Part shown: positions 34,500 to 40,440 of the stretch, one piece after another | Layout of the letters: the number at the start of each line of letters is the position of its first letter | Position numbering within the stretch: the stretch's first letter is position 1 | Source of the DNA: a virus | Length of the DNA: 40,440 bases | Reading direction: 5' to 3' (one strand) | Virus record (IMG/VR): IMGVR_UViG_3300045999_006777 | Span: 1 to 40,440 of that record | Notes under the pieces: model-generated | Told to the model about the DNA's origin: nothing | Seen by the model: only the letters and a program-made list of their open reading frames with translations | The model's database searches: none | Program-made: the position numbers and the translations under genes

Positions 34500-34567
34500 C
34501 CCGTCTTATCTACAACCCGGCTCCAAACTCCAGATTGATTTTCAAAAACAATAAACTGCACTCATAA
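34496..34567 (+). CDS. Possible 23-residue peptide
   Basis: Starts in an ATGA overlap with the end of the LamG-like gene and ends at TAA inside the CATAAATA promoter region. The peptide is MTRLIYNPAPNSRLIFKNNK followed by LHS. The first half is GC-rich and the second AT-rich, so it spans the right edge of the foreign patch. It may be a real translationally coupled peptide, or the remnant of a longer gene cut by the recombination. Confidence 0.35.
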   Translation: MTRLIYNPAPNSRLIFKNNKLHS

Positions 34568-34570
34568 ATA
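34564..34570 (+). promoter_or_regulatory. Late promoter core ATAAATA before the glycosyltransferase
   Basis: ATAAATA lies 24 bases before the ATG at 34595, just beyond the GC-rich patch. Confidence 0.6.
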
Positions 34571-34594
34571 CGCATAACACTTTGTTATCCACAA

Positions 34595-35677
34595 ATGAAT
34601 GAAAATCTACCAACACTCCATCTAATAGGTATATTTCATACTCTCCACACTTCAGAATATAGTCATTGTGCTTTCACTGGAAAGGCACTTAGATTTCCCA
34701 AAATGATGATGGCTCTAGGTTGGAATGTTATTGAATATTCCAACGAGGGTTCCGAGGCAAATGCAACAGAGCATGTGGCAATGCTAAGCAAGCAAGAATT
34801 TTCTAACCTATATGATAACCGTTCAGATAAAGATTTTCATGGAAACGATGCTGTAATTGGTTCAGATGGTCATAAACTTTTCAGCGAGCGTCTAATAGTA
34901 GAACTGCGTAAAAAGGTTAAACCCCGTGATATTATATGCCATCCATTCGGCCATTCTCATTCAAATCTTATTTCAGAATTTCCAAATAATATTCATGTTG
35001 AGACTGGGATCGGTTATCCAACAACAATGGAAGGGTCTAAAAAGATATATGAATCTTATGCCTGGATGCACTATCATCAAGGTAAAGAAAATAGAAATGG
35101 AAATAATTATGAATGGGTTATACCAAATTATTTTGATGTAAATGAATGGAAACTGAATAAAAATGCTGGTAGCTATCTTGCATTTTTAGGTAGAATAACC
35201 AACCTAAAGGGTATGGATACACTTCTTGCCTTGGCTGATCATAGTCCATGGCCTATTCATGTTGCAGGCCAAGGTGACCCAACTCCATGGAATCATCCGA
35301 ATATTAATTATATTGGCCCACTTAAAGGAAAAGAAAGAAGTGATTTTCTAAGAAATGCCCGTGCATCTTTAATGCCAACAGTATTTACAGAACCTTTCGG
35401 GGGTTCAGGTGTTGAAGGAATGTTGTGTGGAACCCCTTTAATTTCAGTAGATTATGGTGCATTCACTGAGACAATTGTAGAAGGTGTAACAGGGTTTAGA
35501 TGCCATACACTACAAGATTGGATTGATTCAATTCATAAGGCAGGAGATCTCAATAGAAAAGCAATATCAACTTATGCAAGAAATAAGTATAGCCTAGAGG
35601 CATGTGGATTAAAGTATGATAGAGTATTCAAAGATTTAAATAATCTATGGGATAAAGGTTGGTACACATTAAAATAA
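34595..35677 (+). CDS. GT-B glycosyltransferase (GT4-like)
   Basis: 360 residues. The C-terminal half is the nucleotide-sugar-binding domain of GT4-type enzymes: LAFLGRITNLKGMDTLLALAD, then PIHVAGQGDPTPW, YIGPLKGKERSDFLRNARASLMPT, and the E-x7-E motif EPFGGSGVE (Glu266 to Glu274), followed by GTPLISVDYGAFTETIVEGVTGF. The N-terminal half (LHLIGIFHT...FTGKALRFPKMMMALGWNVIEY) fits the acceptor-side domain. The gene stands between the fibre cassette and gp21 and has its own late promoter core, so it is made late. Likely targets are virion proteins such as the fibre or capsid; modification of host surface glycans is the alternative. Donor and acceptor cannot be read from sequence. Confidence 0.85.
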   Translation: MNENLPTLHLIGIFHTLHTSEYSHCAFTGKALRFPKMMMALGWNVIEYSNEGSEANATEHVAMLSKQEFSNLYDNRSDKDFHGNDAVIGSDGHKLFSERLIVELRKKVKPRDIICHPFGHSHSNLISEFPNNIHVETGIGYPTTMEGSKKIYESYAWMHYHQGKENRNGNNYEWVIPNYFDVNEWKLNKNAGSYLAFLGRITNLKGMDTLLALADHSPWPIHVAGQGDPTPWNHPNINYIGPLKGKERSDFLRNARASLMPTVFTEPFGGSGVEGMLCGTPLISVDYGAFTETIVEGVTGFRCHTLQDWIDSIHKAGDLNRKAISTYARNKYSLEACGLKYDRVFKDLNNLWDKGWYTLK

Positions 35678-35690
35678 ATTGTATCATTTT

Positions 35691-35697
35691 CTAAATA
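35691..35697 (+). promoter_or_regulatory. Late promoter core CTAAATA before gp21
   Basis: CTAAATA lies 24 bases before the ATG at 35722. Confidence 0.65.
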
Positions 35698-35721
35698 GTA
35701 TCATAAACCTGAGCATAGATA

Positions 35722-36369
35722 ATGAAACTCATTTTAGAAGAAGCACAAGATGTAAAGATGATTACCGAAAATGTAAAAGGTAAGAAGAAACTTTACATTG
35801 AAGGCGTATTTTGTCAGGCCGAGACTAAGAATAGAAATGGACGAGTATATCCGATTCATGTTCTAAACAATGCTGTCAACTTTTATACTGAAAACTTTAT
35901 TAATAGAGGTAGGGCTGTTGGTGAATTAAACCACCCTTCTTCCCCAACCATTAACTATGATAGGGTATCTCATAAGATTGTTTCAGTTGTTAGGGAGGGT
36001 AATAGTTTTAGAGGTAAGGCCCTTATCGTTAATACACCTATGGGCCAAATCGTAAAGAACCTCCATGAAGAAGGTATTGTCTTTGGTGTTTCTTCAAGGG
36101 CAGTTGGTTCACTGAGACCTACTAATGAGGGAGTTAATATTGTCGGGGACGATTTAATGTTCTCAACAGTTGCAGATATTGTTCATGACCCTTCATGCAC
36201 TTCAGCTTTCGTTGAAGGTATTATGGAAGGTAAAGAGTGGTATTATGACGTTACTAAAAACGAATGGCTCATTGAGAGCACTCAAAAGAAAATTAATAAT
36301 CTAGCTTCCTCTCGTCAACTTGAGGAAAGAAAGCTAGAAGTTTTTGAGAGTTTCCTAAATAGTATTTGA
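35722..36369 (+). CDS. 21: Prohead core protein and maturation protease gp21
   Basis: 215 residues, close to T4 gp21 (212). Family motifs: LYIEGVFCQAETKNRNGRVYP, then GELNHP with catalytic His71, and FGVSSRAVGS with Ser124/Ser125, which holds the catalytic serine. The later DLMFSTVADIVHDPSC segment is also conserved. As in T4, it is the serine protease that cleaves scaffold and gp23 during head maturation and then itself. It lies upstream of gp22 and gp23 in canonical order, with its own late promoter core. Confidence 0.95.
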   Translation: MKLILEEAQDVKMITENVKGKKKLYIEGVFCQAETKNRNGRVYPIHVLNNAVNFYTENFINRGRAVGELNHPSSPTINYDRVSHKIVSVVREGNSFRGKALIVNTPMGQIVKNLHEEGIVFGVSSRAVGSLRPTNEGVNIVGDDLMFSTVADIVHDPSCTSAFVEGIMEGKEWYYDVTKNEWLIESTQKKINNLASSRQLEERKLEVFESFLNSI

Positions 36370-36389
36370 TCCGAAAGGAAATAACTTTA

Positions 36390-36396
36390 CTAAATA
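36390..36396 (+). promoter_or_regulatory. Late promoter core CTAAATA before gp22/gp23
   Basis: CTAAATA lies 44 bases before the gp22 ATG. No similar core precedes gp23, so this one probably drives both scaffold and capsid genes. Confidence 0.65.
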
Positions 36397-36426
36397 AAGA
36401 TAGATTAACACATTAATTGGTTTTAA

Positions 36427-36433
36427 AAGGAGA
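36427..36433 (+). promoter_or_regulatory. Ribosome binding site deciding gp22 start
   Basis: AAGGAGA lies 7 bases before the ATG at 36441, the strongest such site in the head-gene region. The longer frame from TTG at 36417 would place this site inside the coding region and is rejected. Confidence 0.8.
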
Positions 36434-36440
36434 GATTAAA

Positions 36441-37628
36441 ATGCCTCGTGGTAAAAATCTACAAGAAATGGACGCAAAGAATCCTCAGTCAAGAACTGCA
36501 GTAAATCGCGGTGCTAAACCAGCCGATACTATGCCAAAACTAACAACTGGCATTCCCGATGGACAAACCGGAGGTTGGGAAGATCTAGGCGGTCCTACCC
36601 CTGAAAATTATAGGAACGATGACGATTCAGCAAAGTATAAAGATGCAGCTGGTCGTATTGCCCAAGTTAAAGATGTAGTAAATCGCGGCGCAAAGCCCGC
36701 TGATCCTACTCCTCATCTTGCTTCCGGTGCAGTTAAAGAATCCCTAGATGACGAGGACGATGATCTCCTAGATGACGAGGAACTAGAGGATGAGGATCTA
36801 GACGAGGAAGAGCTAGATGAAGAAACCGATGAGGACGAAGACGAAGATGAGGATGAGCTAGAGGAAGAGACCGATGAACTAGAGGAAGATACTCTAGAGG
36901 ATTTTGACATTGAAGAGGATGTCAATGCCCTAATGGAAGGTGAAGAGCTATCCGAGGCTTTCCAAGAAAAAGCTCGCACCATCTTTGAGGCCGCCCTAAA
37001 AACTCGTGCTACTCAACTAAAAGAAGCCCTTGAGGCTCAATATGAGCAAGCACTTATTGAAGAAGTTGAAGCTATTAAAGGCGAACTAGAAGAGCGTGTT
37101 GATTCTTATCTAGAGTACATTGCTGAGGAATGGCTAGAAGAAAATCGTCTCCAAGTTGAGACCGGTATTAAAGTTAAGGTAACCGAGTCATTCCTAGAAG
37201 GTCTTAAGGGACTTTGTGAACAACATTATGTGCAGATGCCTGAAGAAAAGTATGACGTGCTGGAAGGCATGGTAGAAAAACTAGATGAAATGGAAGAAAA
37301 ACTCAACGAGCAAATTGAGAAAAATATCCATCTAAACCAAAAACTCTCTGAGTCGGTTGCCGATCGGATTCTTGATGACGTATCTGAAGGACTTGCTGTC
37401 ACTCAGAAAGAGAAGCTCGCCACACTTGCTGAAAGTGTTGAGTTTGAAGGTGAAACAAGTTATAGAGATAAACTGGTGACTCTAAGAGAATCTTATTTCC
37501 CTACCCGTAGAGTTCCCCAGGCCGCGGAAGTTCAAACACTCTCAGAGGATTACGACTATTCACCTGAGTCAGTCTCAGATGTGATGTCTACTTATCTCAG
37601 AGCTGCTGACATGTTCCGCAAAAGCTGA
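36441..37628 (+). CDS. 22: Prohead core scaffold protein gp22
   Basis: 395 residues. The N-terminal part has two similar segments around VNRGAKPAD (near 36505 and 36680). A tract of about 60 residues almost purely Asp, Glu and Leu follows (about 36745-36910). The remainder is helical (FQEKARTIFEAALKTRATQLKEALEAQYEQAL, in parts; YLEYIAEEWLEENRLQVETGIKVKVTESFLEGLKGL), the characteristic gp22 scaffold motifs. The end (SDVMSTYLRAADMFRKS) is also family-typical. T4 gp22 has 269 residues. It forms the internal core around which gp23 assembles and is then degraded by gp21. The acidic tract is longer than in T4 gp22 and may make up for the short 67-like protein. Confidence 0.92.
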   Translation: MPRGKNLQEMDAKNPQSRTAVNRGAKPADTMPKLTTGIPDGQTGGWEDLGGPTPENYRNDDDSAKYKDAAGRIAQVKDVVNRGAKPADPTPHLASGAVKESLDDEDDDLLDDEELEDEDLDEEELDEETDEDEDEDEDELEEETDELEEDTLEDFDIEEDVNALMEGEELSEAFQEKARTIFEAALKTRATQLKEALEAQYEQALIEEVEAIKGELEERVDSYLEYIAEEWLEENRLQVETGIKVKVTESFLEGLKGLCEQHYVQMPEEKYDVLEGMVEKLDEMEEKLNEQIEKNIHLNQKLSESVADRILDDVSEGLAVTQKEKLATLAESVEFEGETSYRDKLVTLRESYFPTRRVPQAAEVQTLSEDYDYSPESVSDVMSTYLRAADMFRKS

Positions 37629-37673
37629 TTTTAGCATTAATCAAATTCAAAACTACAAAAGGTAAAAAAGCAA

Positions 37674-39086
37674 ATGTATCTAACCGAAGAACAATTGCAG
37701 GCAAAGTGGTCACCCCTTCTCAACCATGACGGTCTTGATCCCATCAAGGATGCTCATCGCAGAAAGGTAACCGCTCATCTGCTAGAAAACCAAGAACTTT
37801 ATCTCCGCCAAGAGCAAGATTTCTCTCGCGGTATGCTATTTGAAGCCCCTTCAACCTTCGGCAATGCCGCTGGTACTGGTGGTGCTTTTGGTGGCAATGC
37901 TGCCCCTGGTGGCCCTGTTGCCGGTTTTGACCCTGTACTGATCTCCCTGATTCGTCGGTCAATGCCCAACCTCGTGGCCTATGATCTAGCCGGCGTGCAG
38001 CCAATGAATGGTCCTACTGGACTAATCTTCGCCATGCGCTCCCGCTATAACAACCAGTCTGGCAACGAATCATTCTTTAACGAGCCTGATACCACTTTTT
38101 CTGGTCAAGACAGTGGTTTCAACGTTACTGCCGGTTTCACCGATGCTAACGTTGGTATGGGAACTACCAACAATAACAATGCTGGTTTTAACCCTGGTCT
38201 GCTAAATCCCGTTGGTACCGCCTCTTCTACCGCTTATCAAGTAGGTCAGGCCATGAAGACCGGTGATGCAGAAGCCCTAGGCTATGCCACTGGTGACCAG
38301 TTTAACGAGATGAGCTTCTCTATTGAGAAAGTTCTTGTTGAGGCCAAGAGCCGCGCTCTGAAGGCTGAATACACTCTTGAACTTGCTCAAGACCTTAAGG
38401 CTATTCACGGCCTCAGCGCTGAAGCTGAGCTTGCCAATATTCTCTCTACTGAGATTCTGGCCGAAATCAACCGTGAAGTTATTCGCACCATTTATAAGGC
38501 TGCCGAACCTGGTGCTGCCGTAAACGTTGCTACTCCTGGCGTTTTTGACCTTGATGTTGACTCAAATGGCCGTTGGTCTGTTGAGAAATTCAAAGGTCTA
38601 CTCTTCCAGATTGAGCGTGATGCCAATGCTATCGCTCAGCGTACTCGTCGCGGTAAGGGTAATGTTATCATGTGCTCCGCCGACGTGGCCTCTGCGCTAA
38701 CTATGGCTGGTGTGCTTGATTATACTCCTGCTCTTAATGCCAACCTTAACGTTGATGATACTGGCAATACCTTTGCTGGTGTTCTGATGGGTAAGTATCG
38801 CGTTTATATTGATCCCTATTCTGCCAACGTTAGCGAAACTCAGTATTATGTGGTTGGTTATAAGGGTTCTTCTCCCTACGACGCAGGAATTTTCTATTGC
38901 CCTTACATTCCGCTACAAATGGTTCGTGCCGTCCATCAGGATGCTTTTACACCTCGTATCGGATTTAAGACTCGCTATGGTATCGTCGCTAACCCATTTG
39001 CAGAAGGTCTAGATAAAGGTCTCGGCCGTCTACAGATTAATAGCAACCGCTATTACCGTCGCGTGGCCATCCGAAATCTCATGTGA
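37674..39086 (+). CDS. 23: Major capsid protein gp23
   Basis: 470 residues. Motifs: MYLTEEQLQAKWSPLLNHDGL, LIRRSMPNLVAYDLAGVQPMNGPTGLIFAMRSRY (in parts), MSFSIEKVLVEAKSRALKAEYTLELAQDLKAIHGLSAEAELANILSTEILAEINREV (in parts) and the C-terminal YYRRVAIRNLM. This is the cyanophage type of gp23; T4 gp23 has 521 residues and is cleaved by gp21 near residue 65. The codons are richer in C and G at third positions than in the fibre genes, consistent with very high expression. The leader has AAAAGG (37657-37662) 11 bases before the ATG and no promoter core of its own. A strong terminator follows. Confidence 0.97.
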   Translation: MYLTEEQLQAKWSPLLNHDGLDPIKDAHRRKVTAHLLENQELYLRQEQDFSRGMLFEAPSTFGNAAGTGGAFGGNAAPGGPVAGFDPVLISLIRRSMPNLVAYDLAGVQPMNGPTGLIFAMRSRYNNQSGNESFFNEPDTTFSGQDSGFNVTAGFTDANVGMGTTNNNNAGFNPGLLNPVGTASSTAYQVGQAMKTGDAEALGYATGDQFNEMSFSIEKVLVEAKSRALKAEYTLELAQDLKAIHGLSAEAELANILSTEILAEINREVIRTIYKAAEPGAAVNVATPGVFDLDVDSNGRWSVEKFKGLLFQIERDANAIAQRTRRGKGNVIMCSADVASALTMAGVLDYTPALNANLNVDDTGNTFAGVLMGKYRVYIDPYSANVSETQYYVVGYKGSSPYDAGIFYCPYIPLQMVRAVHQDAFTPRIGFKTRYGIVANPFAEGLDKGLGRLQINSNRYYRRVAIRNLM

Positions 39087-39103
39087 TCATTTTCTGACAT
39101 TTC

Positions 39104-39133
39104 AAAAAGAGGGTCATTACGACCCTCTTTTTT
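39104..39133. terminator. Bidirectional intrinsic terminator after gp23
   Basis: A 12-base-pair stem (39104-39115 with 39121-39132, core AGAGGGTC/GACCCTCT) with loop ATTAC is followed by T residues on the plus strand. The A-run on the left arm gives a T-run when read on the minus strand. It can therefore end transcription of both gp23 and the converging endonuclease genes. Confidence 0.9.
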
Positions 39134-39134
39134 A

Positions 39135-39916
39135 TTAGCTATTCGCTTTCCTACATTTATAACCTTTATGATGATTTAAAGAACCAGAAGCGACTGAATA
39201 CATTTTACTTCTAGATAATTGTTTTTCTACACAATAATCCGATAAATTTACAACAAACTCTTCGGTTCCATCTGGAGTTACAACTATCCATTCTTTTTGT
39301 TTAGACTCAATATTTTTCCTTAAAACATCTTCCTTTAAGTTATGTTCTCTAAGTTTTAATTTAACCTCATCAGTTACATGCCTACCTTTGGCCTTTTCAC
39401 TTATTTTTCTTTTATGTTCTTCAGTTTTTGGTTTTCCAGTATGCGCCGCACTGATCTTGTGTTTTACTTCATCAGTACGTTTTCTACCTTTATTAGCCTC
39501 ACTAATTAACCTTTTTGTTTCCTCTGAATGTTTTTTACCATAAAATCCATTTTCTTCCTTAAATCTTTTAATTGGGCGATTTGAAATAAAGAAATTAAGG
39601 AGAACCCATCTTCATCAAAACCTATTCTACCATAATTTAAAATCTGTTCTTCTTCCATTAAGTAAGCCTCCTTTTCTTTAAGATTTTCTTTAATTTTGAT
39701 AACCTCAGGCTCAATACCAATTTTTCTAAGATTTTGAATATGACCCGTTAGCCTTTTATTTTTAGAGTATTCTGGTTTATCTAATAGGTGTTGATAACAC
39801 CTTCCACCTTTACCTTTTCCAACATAAAAGGGTATTCTCGTCGAAGGATTTACTATATTGTAAACATAATAAACGGGTGTTTCATCATAATCCGTAAACG
39901 TCTCTTTTCTAATCAT
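39135..39916 (-). pseudogene. GIY-YIG/NUMOD3 homing endonuclease, split by a frameshift
   Basis: The first frame (39916 down to about 39606) encodes a GIY-YIG nuclease domain: YYVYNIVNPSTRIPFYVGKGKGGRCYQH, with Glu in KEKEAYLMEEEQI. After FDEDG the frame is lost and runs to a stop at 39506. The adjacent frame continues without stops to TAA at 39135-39137: LNFFISNRPIKRFKEENGFYGKKHSEETKRLISEANKG (in parts), three further NUMOD3-type units (GRKRTDE, GKPKTEEH, GRHVTDE), and a C-terminal EWIVVTPDGTEEF...NLSDYC...HHKGYKC domain. One extra G in the GGG run at 39605-39607 would restore DEDGVLLNFF and a 260-residue enzyme. Either a real inactivating deletion or a sequencing error. It starts 1 base after the stop of the upstream gene. 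Confidence 0.88.
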
Positions 39917-39917
39917 T

Positions 39918-40439
39918 TTAATTTACTCCAAAACTTAAACTACCACAATCGTAAATTTTATTAAAACCCATTTCCCTGGCCTTTTCATATTCGGTACACT
40001 CATAAGCACCGATTAATTTCTTCTGGAACTTCATACGATTATGTCTAATAAGATAATTCTTATCAACATAGTAATAAGCAGCCTTGTTAATTCTAATCAG
40101 GTCAAATCCATTTTTAAAGTAGACACTACCATTACTCCAGCGGCGATCGGCATAAGATATAATGGACCCAGTATAATTGTTCCGAAAATAAGTTAATAAT
40201 TTACTAAAACCGCCAACAACATTAATACCTCTAAAATTACAAAATCTAACAAGTTCCCATTCATAGTTTCTATTAAACCTAGACTTATTAAAGGTCATTA
40301 GACATACAAGATCACCATCATATTCTAAGCCAAGTTTAATACTGGATTTATCTTCACCTTGAATGTGATTATGATTTAAGAAATCATTCTTAGTAAGAAC
40401 ATCAACTTCTACAATTTTACACTTGCGGGCATACAAGTT
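39918..40439 (-). CDS. C-terminal part of a second homing endonuclease, 5'-truncated
   Basis: The frame is open through the right edge of the window (codons before the TTG at 40436 read Asn), so the start is outside; about 173 residues are visible. The sequence (ARKCKIVEVDVLTKNDFLNHNHIQGEDKSSIKLGLEYDGDLVCLMTF, in parts; ELVRFCNFRGINVVGGFSKLLTYF; SIISYADRRWSNGSVYFKNGF; GFNKIYDCGSLSFGV) is a C-terminal domain I recognise from phage homing endonucleases that carry a PD-(D/E)xK- or EDxHD-type nuclease at the N-terminus. That catalytic part would lie beyond the window. It precedes the GIY-YIG gene by 1 base, with a GGAG near its end serving that gene, so the two are an operon. Confidence 0.78.
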   Translation of the reverse strand, partial: NLYARKCKIVEVDVLTKNDFLNHNHIQGEDKSSIKLGLEYDGDLVCLMTFNKSRFNRNYEWELVRFCNFRGINVVGGFSKLLTYFRNNYTGSIISYADRRWSNGSVYFKNGFDLIRINKAAYYYVDKNYLIRHNRMKFQKKLIGAYECTEYEKAREMGFNKIYDCGSLSFGVN

Positions 40440-40440
40440 T

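Larger units (their letters stand above)
33190..34540. other. GC-rich foreign patch in AT-rich genome
   Basis: From about 33190 to 34540 the base composition and codon choice are clearly richer in G and C than the flanking sequence (third positions favour G/C, for example CTG, GCC, GGC). Both edges lie inside reading frames: codon 31 of the 205-aa gene, and the 23-aa frame at 34496. This points to replacement of a host-recognition segment by DNA from a GC-rich source, a host or another phage. Confidence 0.8.

Noticed and set aside
36417-36440. TTG start at 36417 for gp22
   Set aside because: AAGGAGA at 36427-36433 is ideally placed for the ATG at 36441; the earlier codons would translate the ribosome binding site.
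36713-36982. Minus-strand frame of 89 codons almost entirely Ser
   Set aside because: It is the reverse image of the Asp/Glu codon tract of gp22 (GAGGAT read backwards gives Ser-rich codons) and has no ribosome binding site.
39506-39605. C-terminal tail of the first GIY-YIG frame as genuine protein
   Set aside because: After FDEDG the translation loses family similarity while the neighbouring frame gains a clear NUMOD3 region; the tail is read-out after a frameshift.

Overview
The window is a late structural and DNA-packaging segment of a T4-like myovirus, most probably one infecting a cyanobacterium. The evidence is the T4 gene order (a gp7-slot protein, 8, DUF4815-type baseplate/fibre proteins, 13, 14, 15, 16, 17, 18, 19, 20, a 67-like gene, 21, 22, 23). 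Added to this are protein types I know mainly from cyanophages: GxGY-repeat virion proteins, small genes before gp13, a multi-module gene between 16 and 17, and a fibre cassette between 20 and 21. The DNA is AT-rich and tightly packed. Most intergenic gaps carry a T4-type late promoter core (C/A/T-TAAATA). Assignments come from recalled family motifs and synteny; no search was run.

Layout. 2-13777: baseplate and fibre-attachment proteins, namely a 5'-truncated giant protein with an inserted beta-propeller-like region, gp8, and a DUF4815 protein followed by a separate 834-aa protein that looks like its usual C-terminal half. 13780-17379: two small genes, neck proteins gp13 and gp14, and tail terminator gp15. 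17390-23140: small terminase gp16, an intein-containing multi-module protein, and large terminase gp17 with an intein. 23191-28397: sheath gp18, tube gp19, portal gp20 with an intein, and a 67-like core protein. 28394-35677: an accessory host-recognition cassette (fibre-like proteins, a collagen-repeat fibre, a GC-rich foreign patch with a LamG-like protein, a GT-B glycosyltransferase). 35722-39086: protease gp21, scaffold gp22, major capsid protein gp23. 39104-39133: a strong bidirectional terminator. 39135-40439, minus strand: two homing-endonuclease genes, a frameshifted GIY-YIG/NUMOD3 gene and the 3' part of a second one.

The genes form one virion-assembly programme. gp22, the 67-like protein and gp21 build and mature the gp23 shell on the gp20 portal. 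gp16 and gp17 fill it. gp13, gp14 and gp15 join the head to the gp18/gp19 tail, and the baseplate and fibre proteins complete the particle. The most notable feature is three inteins within about 8.4 kb. Two interrupt the packaging motor itself (terminase ATPase and portal), and none has an intact endonuclease domain that I can see. Free-standing endonuclease genes lie about 12 kb downstream. Other points of interest are the compositional island with edges inside reading frames, the glycosyltransferase embedded among fibre and head genes, and promoter cores that contain the stop codon of the upstream gene. No stretch over 300 bases lacks a gene or gene remnant. I saw no tRNA, rRNA, CRISPR array or insertion sequence.
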